A DNA stretch of 64,000 bases, taken from contig JAWKOD010000005.1 in assembly GCA_041391385.1 (NCBI GenBank), positions 186,001-250,000 on the forward strand, written 5' to 3'. This stretch comes from CANIGN01 sp041391385. GTDB taxonomy: Bacteria > Bdellovibrionota > UBA2428. A program made the position numbers and the translations under genes. This document shows, in pieces, positions 54,166 through 63,991 of this stretch. The notes below the pieces were generated by a model. It did not search any database. It was not told the DNA's origin and worked only from the letters and a program-made list of their open reading frames with translations. Position 1 is the first letter of the stretch, and every line of letters starts with the position of its first letter.

Positions 54166-56664
54166 GTGTTAACTCGTCTAACTCAGTTTCTTTATTCGAA
54201 AGAGGCAAAGGTCGATAAAAGTTTATTTTTGTTGGCTTTGAGTTTGTCGTGTGGAATTGCAGCGCTGGTAGCTCTGGAAACTTTTTCGAGAAGAGTTGAG
54301 GGAACAGTAAATCGTGACTCTAAAAAAGTTTTAGCTGCAGATTATCAAATTCGTTCATGGCGTCCTTTTGACGAGAAAGTTATGGCTGCCATCAAAGAGG
54401 AGAGGGAAAGTTCTCGGACAGTCCTCTTAAAAGATTTTGTTTCTTCACTTCGTTATGATGTTGCTGGTACTGCGCAGACAACAACGGTCTCTGTGCGTTC
54501 TATAGAGGGTGATGCTTATCCCTTTTATGGGGATTATGTTACAGAGCCTGTATTAAGTATGCGCTCTTTGCGAGAGCAGGGGGGCGTTGTTTTAGATAAA
54601 AGCTTTAGGGCAAGAGGGGTGGCTCTGGGGGATTTTGTCGAACTTGGCGAAGCAAGGTTAAAAGTCGTGGCTTTTTTAGAGGAAGAACCTCAAGCAGTAA
54701 TGGGAGCATTTTCCTTGGGGCCTCGAGTTATTCTTCCAGCGAATCTTTTAGAATCCACAAATCTTTTAAGAACGGGATCAAGAGTGCTTCACCAAATGTT
54801 AGTAAAGTCTGACTTGGATTCAGCAACTTTTGAAAAGAAATTTCGTTCTGTTGCATCAGATTTGCATTGGAGACTTATAACTCCCGAGAAATCAAATCGA
54901 CAAGTTGAACGCGTATTAGACCGTATGCGTGGTTTTCTTTCATTTGTGGGTATCGCAAGTTTGTTTTTAGGGGCCATGGGTCTTTTTATGGTTTTCCGCT
55001 CGCAGTTCTTACAAAAACTTCCATCATATTTAACCTTGAGGTGTATTGGCGCTAAACGTAAAGACATTGTCCAGTTGGCCCTTATGTCTTCAATGCAAGT
55101 TGCTTTTTACGGTTCCTTTATCGGTATTTTTTTAGGATTAAGTGTAGAGTTCTTGTTGGTCTTCGTTGCTAAAAGGTATTTTCAGGTAGATTTGGGCTCG
55201 GCCTCCTGGGTTCCTTCTTTTGCCTGGGGCTTTTTGTTGTCGCTGCTCTCGGTGGGAGTTGCTGTTTTATTGCCGCTTCGTGAGCTTTTGCGCGTTCCGG
55301 TATCAAATGCAATTCGGCAAGAAGAAGCAAGTTCAAGTACTTTAAAAGGCAGTGATGCTTTTATAGCTTTCTTGGTAGCCACTCTGGTTGTGTTTTTAGT
55401 CGGTCCAAAATTTGAGATGAGTTTAGCTATCCTACTGGGGATAGTCGTAGCTTCTTTTTTGCTTTTAGTGTCATCTGCTGGAATTCTTGCCATGTTGTGG
55501 ACCATGGCAAGAACATTTGTTTTGAAGCATGCTTATCTGCAGCTTCAGCGCAAAAAGAGTCGAACCCAACTTCTGATTTTGAGCTTTGGAATGTCTCTAT
55601 TTTTTCTCTATCTTGTATTGTTTTTAGGTGCTTCTTTAAGGTCTCAGCTTGAAAGTGTGCAACGTAAAGATATTCCGAATGTCTTTGCTCTAAACGTATC
55701 TGCGGAGGCTCAAGATAAGTTATCGAAAATTTTACCCGAGGCAATCTTTGTCCCAGTTGCGCAGGCAAGGATCGTTGAGCTTAAAGGAAAAGAATTACTT
55801 GAGCGCGAGGTGCCAGATGAAGGAGCGGAGCGTTTCTACCAGACGCGCGAGTATGTCGTGACGAAACGAGCTGAGCTTTCTAATGGAGAAGAACTTTTGG
55901 CTGCTAATACACTTTTTGGGGAGCCGATAAAGGATCGAGTAAGAATATCTGTCGAGCAAAATTTTGCAGATCGACTTAAGGTGACTGTTGGGGACGAGCT
56001 CAAGTTAGATTTTGCAGGAGTTCGTCTGAGTGCAGTTATTCGAAGTATTCGAAAGGTCAACTGGTTTAATTTTCAACCTAACTTCTTCATAGTATTTTCA
56101 CCGGAAGATATTGAAGGTGCTCCCATGGATTTTGTTGCTCTGTCACGAGTGCCGAGTGCTGAAATTGCTGCCTATCAAATGAGAGTTGCTAAGGAGTTGC
56201 CCCAAGTATCGCTTGTTGATGGAGAGGCTTTGGCGTCTCGTCTAACTCGTATTATTTCTCAGCTATCGCTAGCGGTTTATTCTGTAACTCTTTTTAGTAT
56301 AGTAGCTTGTTTTTTTGTTTTCGTAGGAATATTTTTAGCTAGGAAAAAAGAACTTATTAAAGAATTAGCACTCTGGCGTTGTTTGGGCCTAAGGCGTGGA
56401 CGCATTCAGGGGATATACGTAGCTGAATCCTTGTTTGTCGGGCTCTTAGCTTCGTTGACAGCTTTATTTTCAGCCTCACTTGTAGTGACTGTTTTATGTA
56501 AGTGGGTAATCGATATTCCTGTTCACTTTGCAAGTACTTCATTGCTAGTGAGTTTGTTGATTCTGCCTGCTTTGTTTTGTGTGCTCGGGGTGTGGCTTTT
56601 GTTGCGCGGAAGTTTATCTCAGTCTACCCAAGCACTCTTTCGTTTGGCTGAGGAGTCTTACTAG
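54166..56664 (+). CDS. ybbP: YbbP-like FtsX-family ABC permease
   Basis: 832 residues from GTG. Ten membrane helices: one near residues 15-35, groups around 255-375 and 390-470, and a final FtsX block around 700-815 (CFFVFVGIFLARKKELIKEL, RCLGLRRGRIQGIYVAESLF). Large periplasmic loops lie between. Works with the upstream ATPase, probably in lipid or lipoprotein handling. Ends 4 bases into the convergent DoxX gene. Confidence 0.9.
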   Translation: MLTRLTQFLYSKEAKVDKSLFLLALSLSCGIAALVALETFSRRVEGTVNRDSKKVLAADYQIRSWRPFDEKVMAAIKEERESSRTVLLKDFVSSLRYDVAGTAQTTTVSVRSIEGDAYPFYGDYVTEPVLSMRSLREQGGVVLDKSFRARGVALGDFVELGEARLKVVAFLEEEPQAVMGAFSLGPRVILPANLLESTNLLRTGSRVLHQMLVKSDLDSATFEKKFRSVASDLHWRLITPEKSNRQVERVLDRMRGFLSFVGIASLFLGAMGLFMVFRSQFLQKLPSYLTLRCIGAKRKDIVQLALMSSMQVAFYGSFIGIFLGLSVEFLLVFVAKRYFQVDLGSASWVPSFAWGFLLSLLSVGVAVLLPLRELLRVPVSNAIRQEEASSSTLKGSDAFIAFLVATLVVFLVGPKFEMSLAILLGIVVASFLLLVSSAGILAMLWTMARTFVLKHAYLQLQRKKSRTQLLILSFGMSLFFLYLVLFLGASLRSQLESVQRKDIPNVFALNVSAEAQDKLSKILPEAIFVPVAQARIVELKGKELLEREVPDEGAERFYQTREYVVTKRAELSNGEELLAANTLFGEPIKDRVRISVEQNFADRLKVTVGDELKLDFAGVRLSAVIRSIRKVNWFNFQPNFFIVFSPEDIEGAPMDFVALSRVPSAEIAAYQMRVAKELPQVSLVDGEALASRLTRIISQLSLAVYSVTLFSIVACFFVFVGIFLARKKELIKELALWRCLGLRRGRIQGIYVAESLFVGLLASLTALFSASLVVTVLCKWVIDIPVHFASTSLLVSLLILPALFCVLGVWLLLRGSLSQSTQALFRLAEESY

Positions 56665-57068
56665 TTAAATTTTTTAAGTTTGGGAAAGTAGTTTGAAAGT
56701 GAGTACTTTCCACCACCTAAAAAGATAAGCGCTAAATACATGCCTGAGTATATGAGTGCGAGTTCCTTTTTTTGTAAAGGATCCGCTCCATGAACTAAAA
56801 AGGCAGCTACGAGCATTGTGAAAAGAAGAGGGACGGCTGCTAGTCGTGTAGCAAGGCCCAGTACGAGCAATAGAGCGCAAAAGAATTCGGCACCAACCGC
56901 GCCTGCAAGGCTTAGGGTCGATCCAATTCCAAGTGGGTCGGGAAAGGAGCCTGAGAGAGAGTACCAGTTTTGAAGTTTGGGAAAACCGTGACTTAACATA
57001 AGGCCACCGGAGCAAATGCGTAGAAAAAGGAGTCCGAGATCATTTTGAGTTGAACCTTTTATCGCCAT
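56661..57068 (-). CDS. DoxX family membrane protein
   Basis: 135 residues with four membrane helices. LLFLRICSGGLMLSHGFPKL and GAVGAEFFCALLLVLGLATR are typical of DoxX/DoxD-type proteins, often linked to thiol or oxidative stress handling. Its start is 22 bases from that of the divergent barrel-like gene. Confidence 0.9.
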   Translation of the reverse strand: MAIKGSTQNDLGLLFLRICSGGLMLSHGFPKLQNWYSLSGSFPDPLGIGSTLSLAGAVGAEFFCALLLVLGLATRLAAVPLLFTMLVAAFLVHGADPLQKKELALIYSGMYLALIFLGGGKYSLSNYFPKLKKFN

Positions 57069-57090
57069 AGATAAAAATCATAATCATAGA

Positions 57091-57951
57091 ATGAAGATTA
57101 CGAAAGCTTTCCTTTTATTCTTTTTCATCACTGCAGGCTTGAGTCTAAAAGCGCAAAATAGACAAAAGGAGATGCTCAATCTGGGGTATGTTTGGAATCC
57201 GAATGGTTACTTTTCTGCTTTGGATGCTAAAGCGGCTTATCAGTTTTTTAAGTATCCCAGTGGCGCTTGGTCTGCTTCTTTAAGTGTTCGCGAAGCCGAT
57301 CTTGAGTTGAATAAGGTTAACTCTTCGCTTCACCTGAAAAATTATCGCTTAAGTTTACCTTTTGTATCAAGGCTTTCGCCAGCTTGGATGTCTATAGTTT
57401 CTCCTTCGGTCTCTGTTCGTAATAGCTCCCACTCCATGGTTATTGAGGATCAGAGTCTTTTTTATTCGGGATTTTTGCTGGCAACTTATCGAGAGCCAAG
57501 GCCAGATACGAAGTGGTCTTGGAGTATTGGAGCCATTTATTCTAGAGAGATAGAAAAGAATTTCTTTTTACCGATCGTTTCGGCGAACTATATGAGTCCA
57601 CCCATTCGCCTCAATTTAGGTTTTCCAAATTTATCACTTTTATATCAAGTAAAGCCTTCATGGGAGATTGGGTTAAAGGTTAATTATGATTCATCTACTT
57701 ATGCACTTTCGGATTCAGAACCGATAGGCAAGTCACTTTATCCGGGTTTTAGATTGCGTATTATTGATATTGGACCTGCATTTAATTTCAGGGTTGATAA
57801 GCATATTTGGGTTAATACGAACTTAGGTGTGGTGGCTCTGGCAGAGGGACAGACTGTGTCCGCTCGTGGATCTTCCAAGGACCTCGTTTATAGGGGCGAT
57901 AATTCTATCTTTATGCGAGTTTCTTTGAGTTACTACCCTGTTTTGCAGTAG
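57091..57951 (+). CDS. Outer-membrane beta-barrel-like secreted protein
   Basis: 286 residues with signal peptide (about 1-22, ending LKAQN). The rest has alternating aromatic/hydrophobic strands (WSASLSVREADLEL, HLKNYRLSLPFVS, NSIFMRVSLSYYPVLQ) and an aromatic C-terminus, as in outer membrane barrels. No precise family. Confidence 0.7.
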   Translation: MKITKAFLLFFFITAGLSLKAQNRQKEMLNLGYVWNPNGYFSALDAKAAYQFFKYPSGAWSASLSVREADLELNKVNSSLHLKNYRLSLPFVSRLSPAWMSIVSPSVSVRNSSHSMVIEDQSLFYSGFLLATYREPRPDTKWSWSIGAIYSREIEKNFFLPIVSANYMSPPIRLNLGFPNLSLLYQVKPSWEIGLKVNYDSSTYALSDSEPIGKSLYPGFRLRIIDIGPAFNFRVDKHIWVNTNLGVVALAEGQTVSARGSSKDLVYRGDNSIFMRVSLSYYPVLQ

Positions 57952-57960
57952 GGTTTTCCC

Positions 57961-58686
57961 GTGGATAAACAAGAAGGTGTTCGAATCAATCGTTACATCA
58001 GCGATAAGGGGTTGTGTTCGCGCCGTGAAGCCGACAAGTGGATAGAGGCTGGTAGGGTTTATATCAATTCGAAAAAAGCGACTCTAGGTGACCGTGTTCT
58101 TGAGGGAGATATTGTTAAGGTCGATTCAAAGCCAATTCCTCAAAAACGCACCCAAAGTATAGTGATTGCTTACAACAAACCTGTTGGGGTGGAGTGCACA
58201 ACGAATTTAAATATTGAAGATAACATCATTGACGCGATTGCTTTTGAAGAGCGGATTTTTCCCATTGGTCGTCTTGATAAGATGTCCGAAGGTCTCATCT
58301 TACTTACGAATGTGGGCGATTTAGTGAACAAGGTTTTGCGTTCTGAAAATAATCACGAAAAAGAATATATCGTTTACTTGAATAATGAAATTACTGATTC
58401 TGCTATTGAGAAAATGCGCAAGGGTATGTGGTTAGAAATTGCAGGAGAACGAGTAAAGACAAAGGCGTGTGTCGTTGAGCGTATTCGAGAAGACTGTATT
58501 CGGATGATTTTAACTGAAGGCAAAAATAGACAGATTAGAAGAATGCTTGAGAAATTTGAGTTACGGGCCAAGAGACTTAAGAGGGTTAGGGTGCTGAAGG
58601 TGGCTTTAGGGGATTTAGCTCCCGGTAAGTGGCGGTATCTCAGCGCAAAAGAAAAAACGGCATTATTCTCGCTACTTAGCACCTAA
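57961..58686 (+). CDS. rluF: RluF-like 23S rRNA pseudouridine synthase
   Basis: 241 residues from GTG. An S4 RNA-binding domain (about 7-55: RINRYISDKGLCSRREADKW) precedes the RsuA/RluB/E/F catalytic domain with the Asp in FPIGRLDKMSEGLILLTN and HEKEYIVYL, and the C-terminal EGKNRQIRRML. The combination matches RluF, which modifies 23S rRNA U2604. Confidence 0.9.
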   Translation: MDKQEGVRINRYISDKGLCSRREADKWIEAGRVYINSKKATLGDRVLEGDIVKVDSKPIPQKRTQSIVIAYNKPVGVECTTNLNIEDNIIDAIAFEERIFPIGRLDKMSEGLILLTNVGDLVNKVLRSENNHEKEYIVYLNNEITDSAIEKMRKGMWLEIAGERVKTKACVVERIREDCIRMILTEGKNRQIRRMLEKFELRAKRLKRVRVLKVALGDLAPGKWRYLSAKEKTALFSLLST

Positions 58687-58740
58687 TGCTCATATTGTTG
58701 TTGTGGTTTAAGCTTTCTGTATAAGTGCCGAAAAAGCCAT

Positions 58741-59208
58741 ATGGCTAAAAATAAGAGAAAAGTTCTTCTTATCAATCCTAATTTTCAGCTCAAGTTTTTA
58801 AGAAATTTAGTTTATTTAAATGTTTTAGTTTGCACAGCTTTTTATTGTGCGCAGTTGTATTTTTTTTGGCAAAGCAGAGAGTTGGGGAGGGGAATAGCTC
58901 TTCCGCCTGATCACGTTTTCTTTCAGTTTATTGATGAGCAGCAACGCAGTATGACCTGGATGTCTATAGGCACTATTAGTTTTGTGAGTATGTTGATTTG
59001 CGGATTTGGACTTTTATATTCGCATCGTATAGCTGGCCCTATTTATAGATTACAAACGTATTTAAAAGGGCGATCTGAGGGAGTTGAAAAGGGGCCTCTA
59101 AAGTTCAGGGATGCAGATTATTTTCCCGAATTAGCTGAAGCTGTAAACAATTTTATTGAATCAGATCTTGAGAAAAAACATAAGACGAAGCACAAGAAAG
59201 CGGCATGA
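58741..59208 (+). CDS. Two-helix membrane protein with HAMP-like start
   Basis: 155 residues. Membrane helices at about 22-45 and 75-98, followed by YSHRIAGPIYRLQTYLKG, the start of a HAMP-like linker as found in Myxococcus/Bdellovibrio signal proteins, and a Lys-rich end. No output domain. Unknown role. Confidence 0.7.
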   Translation: MAKNKRKVLLINPNFQLKFLRNLVYLNVLVCTAFYCAQLYFFWQSRELGRGIALPPDHVFFQFIDEQQRSMTWMSIGTISFVSMLICGFGLLYSHRIAGPIYRLQTYLKGRSEGVEKGPLKFRDADYFPELAEAVNNFIESDLEKKHKTKHKKAA

Positions 59209-59217
59209 GGGTTTTAG

Positions 59218-59430
59218 TTGAGAGCTCTCTTAATGGCCGTAAGTTTTCTCGGCTTTGCGTTTATTGCATTAATAAAAAGAGCCACACATCGTCCCTATGA
59301 CTACAGGCCCGCACTGTTGGTTGATAGTCGGGAGGAAGCTTCTTTAGGTGCTGCTTTTGAAAAAGCCCTTCTACACAAACAAACTCTTAAGGACAAAGCT
59401 GCTAGCGTTGAACGCGTGATTCCAAGATAA
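59218..59430 (+). CDS. Short single-helix membrane protein
   Basis: 70 residues from TTG 59218, with GAGGG seven bases upstream; ATG 59233 is an alternative. One membrane helix at the start, then a soluble tail. The 3' end overlaps the convergent HEAT-cyclophilin gene by 29 bases. No family recognised. Confidence 0.5.
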   Translation: MRALLMAVSFLGFAFIALIKRATHRPYDYRPALLVDSREEASLGAAFEKALLHKQTLKDKAASVERVIPR

Positions 59431-61393
59431 GATCGCCCACTTCGAGTTGGTCAATAATTTCGAGTCCATTTACAACTTTCCCAAAAACAGTGTATTGCCC
59501 GTCAAGATGAGGCGTGGGTATATGGTTTATAAAAAATTGAACGCCACCTGTATCAAAGCCCGTTGATCGAGGCATTCCAAGGCATCCTCTTTGAAAATTT
59601 AGAGGATTGATCTCGGCTCTTAAGCTGTAGCCCGCGGAACCCCATCCTGTTTTATCAGGATCGCCTCCTTGAACCACAAAATTGCTTACAACTCTGTGAA
59701 TGGGAAGGCCGTTGTATTTTTTATCTTCTGCAAAGCCAACTATATTTGCAACGTGTATGGGGGCTTCGCGAGGGAAGAGTTCTATTTTGACTTCGCCTTT
59801 TGTGGTTTTAAAATAAAGCATAGGGTTTCTCTTAAAACTTAGGCTTCGGTAAGGGCTATAGCTTAACTTTTCTTGAGTGTTGGGAGTGGGGAAATCATGA
59901 ACATCTCTTTCTTCAAGTACTTGAGCCGCAAGACGAGCTACTGAAGAGTTCGGGTCGCGAGTCGCTTCTTTGAGGTATTCATTTGTTTCATGGCTGACCT
60001 CAGAGGCCCACAATCCAACGAGCTCTTCTCTGAGCTCTGTCCACTTTTCGCTTAAGCTGTTTTTGTAACAATTGAAGCTAAGTTCAAGTCGGTCGCTTTC
60101 TTTTCTATTTTTTAGAGCTGAGGCAGCAGTTCCTCTCTCTGAAAGCTCTTCCGACTGAAGTGCTTTTTTAAGAGCATCGTAAGCGAAGGTCTCTTCTATT
60201 GTTGCTAAGATTTCAAGAGCGCTCACTCGAACACGTTTGTCTTTGTCGGTTAGGGCAATGAGGAGAAGTTTTTTTCGTTCACCTTCTTCAAGGTATTGTG
60301 TCGATTCAGTTGCAGCAGAGCGAATAACCCAAGATTTACTTTTGAGTTCTTGCTCTAAGTGTAAACTGAGTTTTGGTGGAGAATGGGCACTAAAGGCTTT
60401 AAGCGCTTCGGCTCTCACGCTTATTCGTGAGTCGAGCATAAGCTCTTTAAGTTTCTCTACCGCTTCTGGGTCGTCTTGTGCAGTTCCAAGGGCCTGGGCA
60501 TAAGCCATTCGAACATGAAATGAGGGGTCTCCTCTCAGTGAGTGGTCTAAAAGATGTACTTCTTTAAGGGTACTTATTCCTTGGATAGCGGCTGTGCGAA
60601 TCTTGTCATCTAAATCCGATGTAGCTCGCTGTAGTTGCTCAAGGCTTTCTTGCGAAGCATATTTTCCAAGAGCATTTACGGCATAAAAGCGAGTCCAAGT
60701 GTTCTTGTCTTTGCTGAGTTCAAGAAGTGCCTTTAGTCCCCTTGTATCTTTTACTCGCATAAAATAATAAGCAAGCTTTTCTCTTACGAGTGATGAGGGG
60801 TCTTTGCTAAGTGATGCGAGAATATTTACAGTTTCATCGCTTAAGAGAGGGGGCTCCGTGTTTGGATCTCTGAGCCTCATTATGAGTCGATAGCGATAAA
60901 GTGAAAGAATAGCCTCAGCTCGTAGCTCGGGATTTGGATTCTTTAAGAAAGGGAGCGTGTATTTGGGGGTTTTTAAAAGTGCAATTTTTCCTAAGGCTTC
61001 AATAGCGAAGCGGATTACGGAATTACTTTTAGAAGTTAGTTTTTTAGCGATTTTTTGTGAAATTTCTTCTTCTCGTCCATTAGAGAAACTTTTGGCCCAA
61101 GCATATTGACCGAGGGCAAAGATGGCTTCGTTTTGAACGGATATGTTGGAGTCTTCAAGGAGTAATAAGAGTGGGTCGACTGCAGCTGCTTGTTGAATTC
61201 TTCCAAGAGCTCGAGCTGCGCGCGCTCTTTCTTGGGGGTGCGTGCTGTGAGTGGCTTGAAAGAGGGCTGCTGAGTGTGGATCCCTGTTGTCTTCAGCTTC
61301 TTTGAGGGCATCGAGTGCAAAAAGCTTGGTATTGGAAAATATACAGGTTGCGCTGGCTAATATTATTTTGAGGAGCAGTGGCTTGAGTCGCAT
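59402..61393 (-). CDS. Secreted HEAT-repeat protein fused to cyclophilin-type PPIase
   Basis: 663 residues from ATG 61393, which starts a signal peptide (LKPLLLKIILASATCIF). Residues about 30-490 contain HEAT/PBS-lyase-like helical repeats (RARAARALGRIQQ, LRAEAILSLYRYR, VRAEALKAFSAH). The last 150 are a cyclophilin: TTKGEVKIELFPREAPIHVA, HRVVSNFVVQGGDPDKTGWG, VQFFINHIPTPHLDGQYTVF. The enzyme part is a prolyl isomerase; the repeats may hold client proteins in the periplasm. Confidence 0.93.
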   Translation of the reverse strand: MRLKPLLLKIILASATCIFSNTKLFALDALKEAEDNRDPHSAALFQATHSTHPQERARAARALGRIQQAAAVDPLLLLLEDSNISVQNEAIFALGQYAWAKSFSNGREEEISQKIAKKLTSKSNSVIRFAIEALGKIALLKTPKYTLPFLKNPNPELRAEAILSLYRYRLIMRLRDPNTEPPLLSDETVNILASLSKDPSSLVREKLAYYFMRVKDTRGLKALLELSKDKNTWTRFYAVNALGKYASQESLEQLQRATSDLDDKIRTAAIQGISTLKEVHLLDHSLRGDPSFHVRMAYAQALGTAQDDPEAVEKLKELMLDSRISVRAEALKAFSAHSPPKLSLHLEQELKSKSWVIRSAATESTQYLEEGERKKLLLIALTDKDKRVRVSALEILATIEETFAYDALKKALQSEELSERGTAASALKNRKESDRLELSFNCYKNSLSEKWTELREELVGLWASEVSHETNEYLKEATRDPNSSVARLAAQVLEERDVHDFPTPNTQEKLSYSPYRSLSFKRNPMLYFKTTKGEVKIELFPREAPIHVANIVGFAEDKKYNGLPIHRVVSNFVVQGGDPDKTGWGSAGYSLRAEINPLNFQRGCLGMPRSTGFDTGGVQFFINHIPTPHLDGQYTVFGKVVNGLEIIDQLEVGDLILESRVQR

Positions 61394-61503
61394 AAAGCTG
61401 GGTTTAATGAGTTTGTAATCCAAGTGCAAGATTGGCCTTAATTCTTCTCTTAGAAAACTAATTTAAGGTGCGCAGGCTTGGCCTTGGGCGTTATACCTTT
61501 TGA

Positions 61504-62319
61504 ATGCTTTGGCGCATTTCGGCTCTCGTATTTTTCATGTCTATGAGTCATGCCCTAGAGGCTCAATTATGGACAGATCGTTATAAAGAGCAATTCTTAT
61601 GGGGAAATCAAGTATTCGATACTGATCAGATGCAGCGAGTACTTCAGAGTTTTTCGGAGCAAACTCAGGGGCATGCATTTAGGTATTTAGGAGATTCTCA
61701 AGACTTTTTTCATGGTCATTTTTTATATGCTGACCGCGCCTTTGATCCTACACAAGAAAAACTTCTTCCCTTTGCGATTTTGTACCATACCCAAGAAGAG
61801 GCATCTTCCCATCACAAAAAAGATCCAGGCTCTCAATACGACTATTTAAATCGCAATACTCGAAGTTGGGTTCAGTTTTTAGATTATGAAGATGAACAGG
61901 CACCTATTATCAATGCCTATTCCCTTATGTTTGATTTTTTTCCACTTACTCAAGAGTTCATTCGTTCCCTTGAGTCTACAAGGTCAAACTATACTGTGTT
62001 TAGTGAGCAGTTGGACTTTAGAAAGTTTCCAAAGGCATATCAAAAAAACATTATTGCGAGCATGCAATTTAATTTTAACACCTGTGGGAGTGAGGAAGCT
62101 GAGCGCGGGCGTAGTTTAATGTGGGTCAATGGTGGAACTGTGCATGTTTGGGACCGAGCGGCGAGTGCTGATACGTGTTTGCAACTCCAGTTGCTGAATA
62201 CTTACAGGCCTCAAAGGTCACATGATCCAAGTCAAGAAGAGGCAACTTTAAGGAACAATGCTCGACCTCAGTTTTTCGAACAAGACTCTTTAAGCTCTAT
62301 TACCCAGGCAGATAGATAA
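61504..62319 (+). CDS. Secreted protein of unknown function
   Basis: 271 residues with signal peptide (about 1-20, ending HALEA). The rest is soluble and rich in aromatic residues (FFHGHFLYADRAFD, SWVQFLDYEDEQAP) and has a cysteine pair (NTCGSEE, SADTCLQ). No family recognised. Alone on the plus strand, divergent from the HEAT-cyclophilin gene. Confidence 0.65.
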   Translation: MLWRISALVFFMSMSHALEAQLWTDRYKEQFLWGNQVFDTDQMQRVLQSFSEQTQGHAFRYLGDSQDFFHGHFLYADRAFDPTQEKLLPFAILYHTQEEASSHHKKDPGSQYDYLNRNTRSWVQFLDYEDEQAPIINAYSLMFDFFPLTQEFIRSLESTRSNYTVFSEQLDFRKFPKAYQKNIIASMQFNFNTCGSEEAERGRSLMWVNGGTVHVWDRAASADTCLQLQLLNTYRPQRSHDPSQEEATLRNNARPQFFEQDSLSSITQADR

Positions 62320-62380
62320 AAATAAAAGTTTTAATTGCCCGAGGCCTCGCGACTTAAAGAAAGCTTGTTAAGCTAAAGTC

Positions 62381-63955
62381 GTGGCAAAGTATAAGTGGCA
62401 TTTATGGGGCTTTTGTTTCTTGGTTATTCTTAGCGTAGTTCTTCGCTATCCTCTTTGGAATAAACTTAATTACGCGGACCTTCATTGGTGGAGCGCCGAT
62501 GTCCTTAATTTTTCTGGAAGTTGGTTTGAGGAAGGCTATTCATACTTGCGCGGTGTTTTGTATAATCAGCCGGCCACCGTTGAGTTTGCTGACACTTTGG
62601 GAAGAAGTGCCTTTTATACATTTAATTTTGCTTTTATACTTCCCGTTTTTTGGATCTCAAAACTTATGAATGAGTTTCCAAACATACAAATGATTAACGG
62701 CTTCAGCTTTTTGCTCCATGTTTCGTTTGCCTATTTAGCGGGCATGCTCGCTTATAACTTTATTAAGGATTCAAAAGAGAATCTAAGGCGTATGGCTTTC
62801 TTAATGACGGCCTTTGCGACCCTTTTCTGTACTCAAGTTTTTTTGTTTTACTCAGTCACTTACTGGTCAGATTTATTAGTTATGCCACTTATTTGCGGTA
62901 TCTTTCTTATAGATCAGTACATCCATGTAAAAGATAAATCTTTAAAGCTTCTTTACTGGCAACAGCTCATCGTCTTTTTGGCTTGTTTGGCAGATCCTTA
63001 TGGGATTATTTTTTCATGTACCTTAGCTGCTTATTACCTCGTTAAGAAGGATTTTAAAAGATCAGCCTATCTAGGAGTTCCTATTCTTATTGCCTTAATG
63101 ATTGATGTTAACTATGTGTCGAAGATTGGGAATTGGGCCCTGATCAAGGGACAAGTGCTATCGGAACTCGGAGTGACTTTGACTCCAGATTTAACATTAG
63201 GGAGTTTCTTTTCTGGAATATTTGTTAAACATTTGGGCTTTTATGCGTTAGGTTTTTTGCTTTCATTTGGTATTGCCGAGGCCTTGCATAGGAGGAAGTT
63301 GTTTTTATCTAAAAATTTAATTTTACTTTTTGTACCACCTATTCTTTATGCTTTTGTGTTTGCAAACAAAAGCTTGAGTAGTAGTTTTTCGGCACTAAAA
63401 TTTTACTTGCCCGTTTTTGTTTGTTTTTTTGGAATACTTCCAGCTTTTTTGTTTTTGCAATCTAGTGAGATGCCTAAGAAAAAGAAAAGAGAGAAGACTT
63501 TGTTTGCTTCTTTGTCTTTTTTGCCTGTAGTTTTGGTTGCCACAGTCTTTGCGTTTTCCTACCCACAACTTTTATCTGAAAATGTGAAAGATCTTGATAT
63601 GGTAAAACGTCTTCAGTGGATAAGGGAGATTACGCGTCCCGAGCAGGTTATTTTCTCAAATCAAATAGCTCTGAACTACTATCCTCCGCAGGGAATGTAT
63701 TATTTGCGTAAGCCAATTTGGCGTTTTGGAGGAGCAACGGGATTAAAAACATGGAAATTTGTATTTAAAGAGGCTGTGGATTATCCCTTGCTTTGGCTTG
63801 AGAAAAAAAGTGTAAATAGCGCAGACTGTATTCGTCTTTATAGGGAAAATGCGGCACAAGATGTGGCTTCTTATGAAGATATTGACGCGTATTTGTTTCC
63901 AAGTGTCTCAGCGTTCTTGTCCATACCAGCGGATAAAATTGAGAAATGTTTGTAA
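62381..63955 (+). CDS. Polytopic membrane protein, glycosyltransferase-C-like
   Basis: 524 residues from GTG with about ten membrane helices. The first extracytoplasmic loop has an acidic DLHWWSADV-type motif as in GT-C enzymes, which use lipid-linked sugars; the C-terminal domain is soluble (YYPPQGMYYLRKPIWRFGGA). Assignment is by topology only. Confidence 0.6.
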   Translation: MAKYKWHLWGFCFLVILSVVLRYPLWNKLNYADLHWWSADVLNFSGSWFEEGYSYLRGVLYNQPATVEFADTLGRSAFYTFNFAFILPVFWISKLMNEFPNIQMINGFSFLLHVSFAYLAGMLAYNFIKDSKENLRRMAFLMTAFATLFCTQVFLFYSVTYWSDLLVMPLICGIFLIDQYIHVKDKSLKLLYWQQLIVFLACLADPYGIIFSCTLAAYYLVKKDFKRSAYLGVPILIALMIDVNYVSKIGNWALIKGQVLSELGVTLTPDLTLGSFFSGIFVKHLGFYALGFLLSFGIAEALHRRKLFLSKNLILLFVPPILYAFVFANKSLSSSFSALKFYLPVFVCFFGILPAFLFLQSSEMPKKKKREKTLFASLSFLPVVLVATVFAFSYPQLLSENVKDLDMVKRLQWIREITRPEQVIFSNQIALNYYPPQGMYYLRKPIWRFGGATGLKTWKFVFKEAVDYPLLWLEKKSVNSADCIRLYRENAAQDVASYEDIDAYLFPSVSAFLSIPADKIEKCL

Positions 63956-63960
63956 GCAAT

Positions 63961-63991
63961 GGCAGCTCGGAGTTTAAATCTCCACGCTGCC
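63961..63991 (+). terminator. Hairpin after the last gene
   Basis: GGCAGC pairs with GCTGCC and an inner GGAG with CTCC, six bases after the stop of the membrane protein. Probably ends its transcription; the T tail, if any, is weak. Confidence 0.45.
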
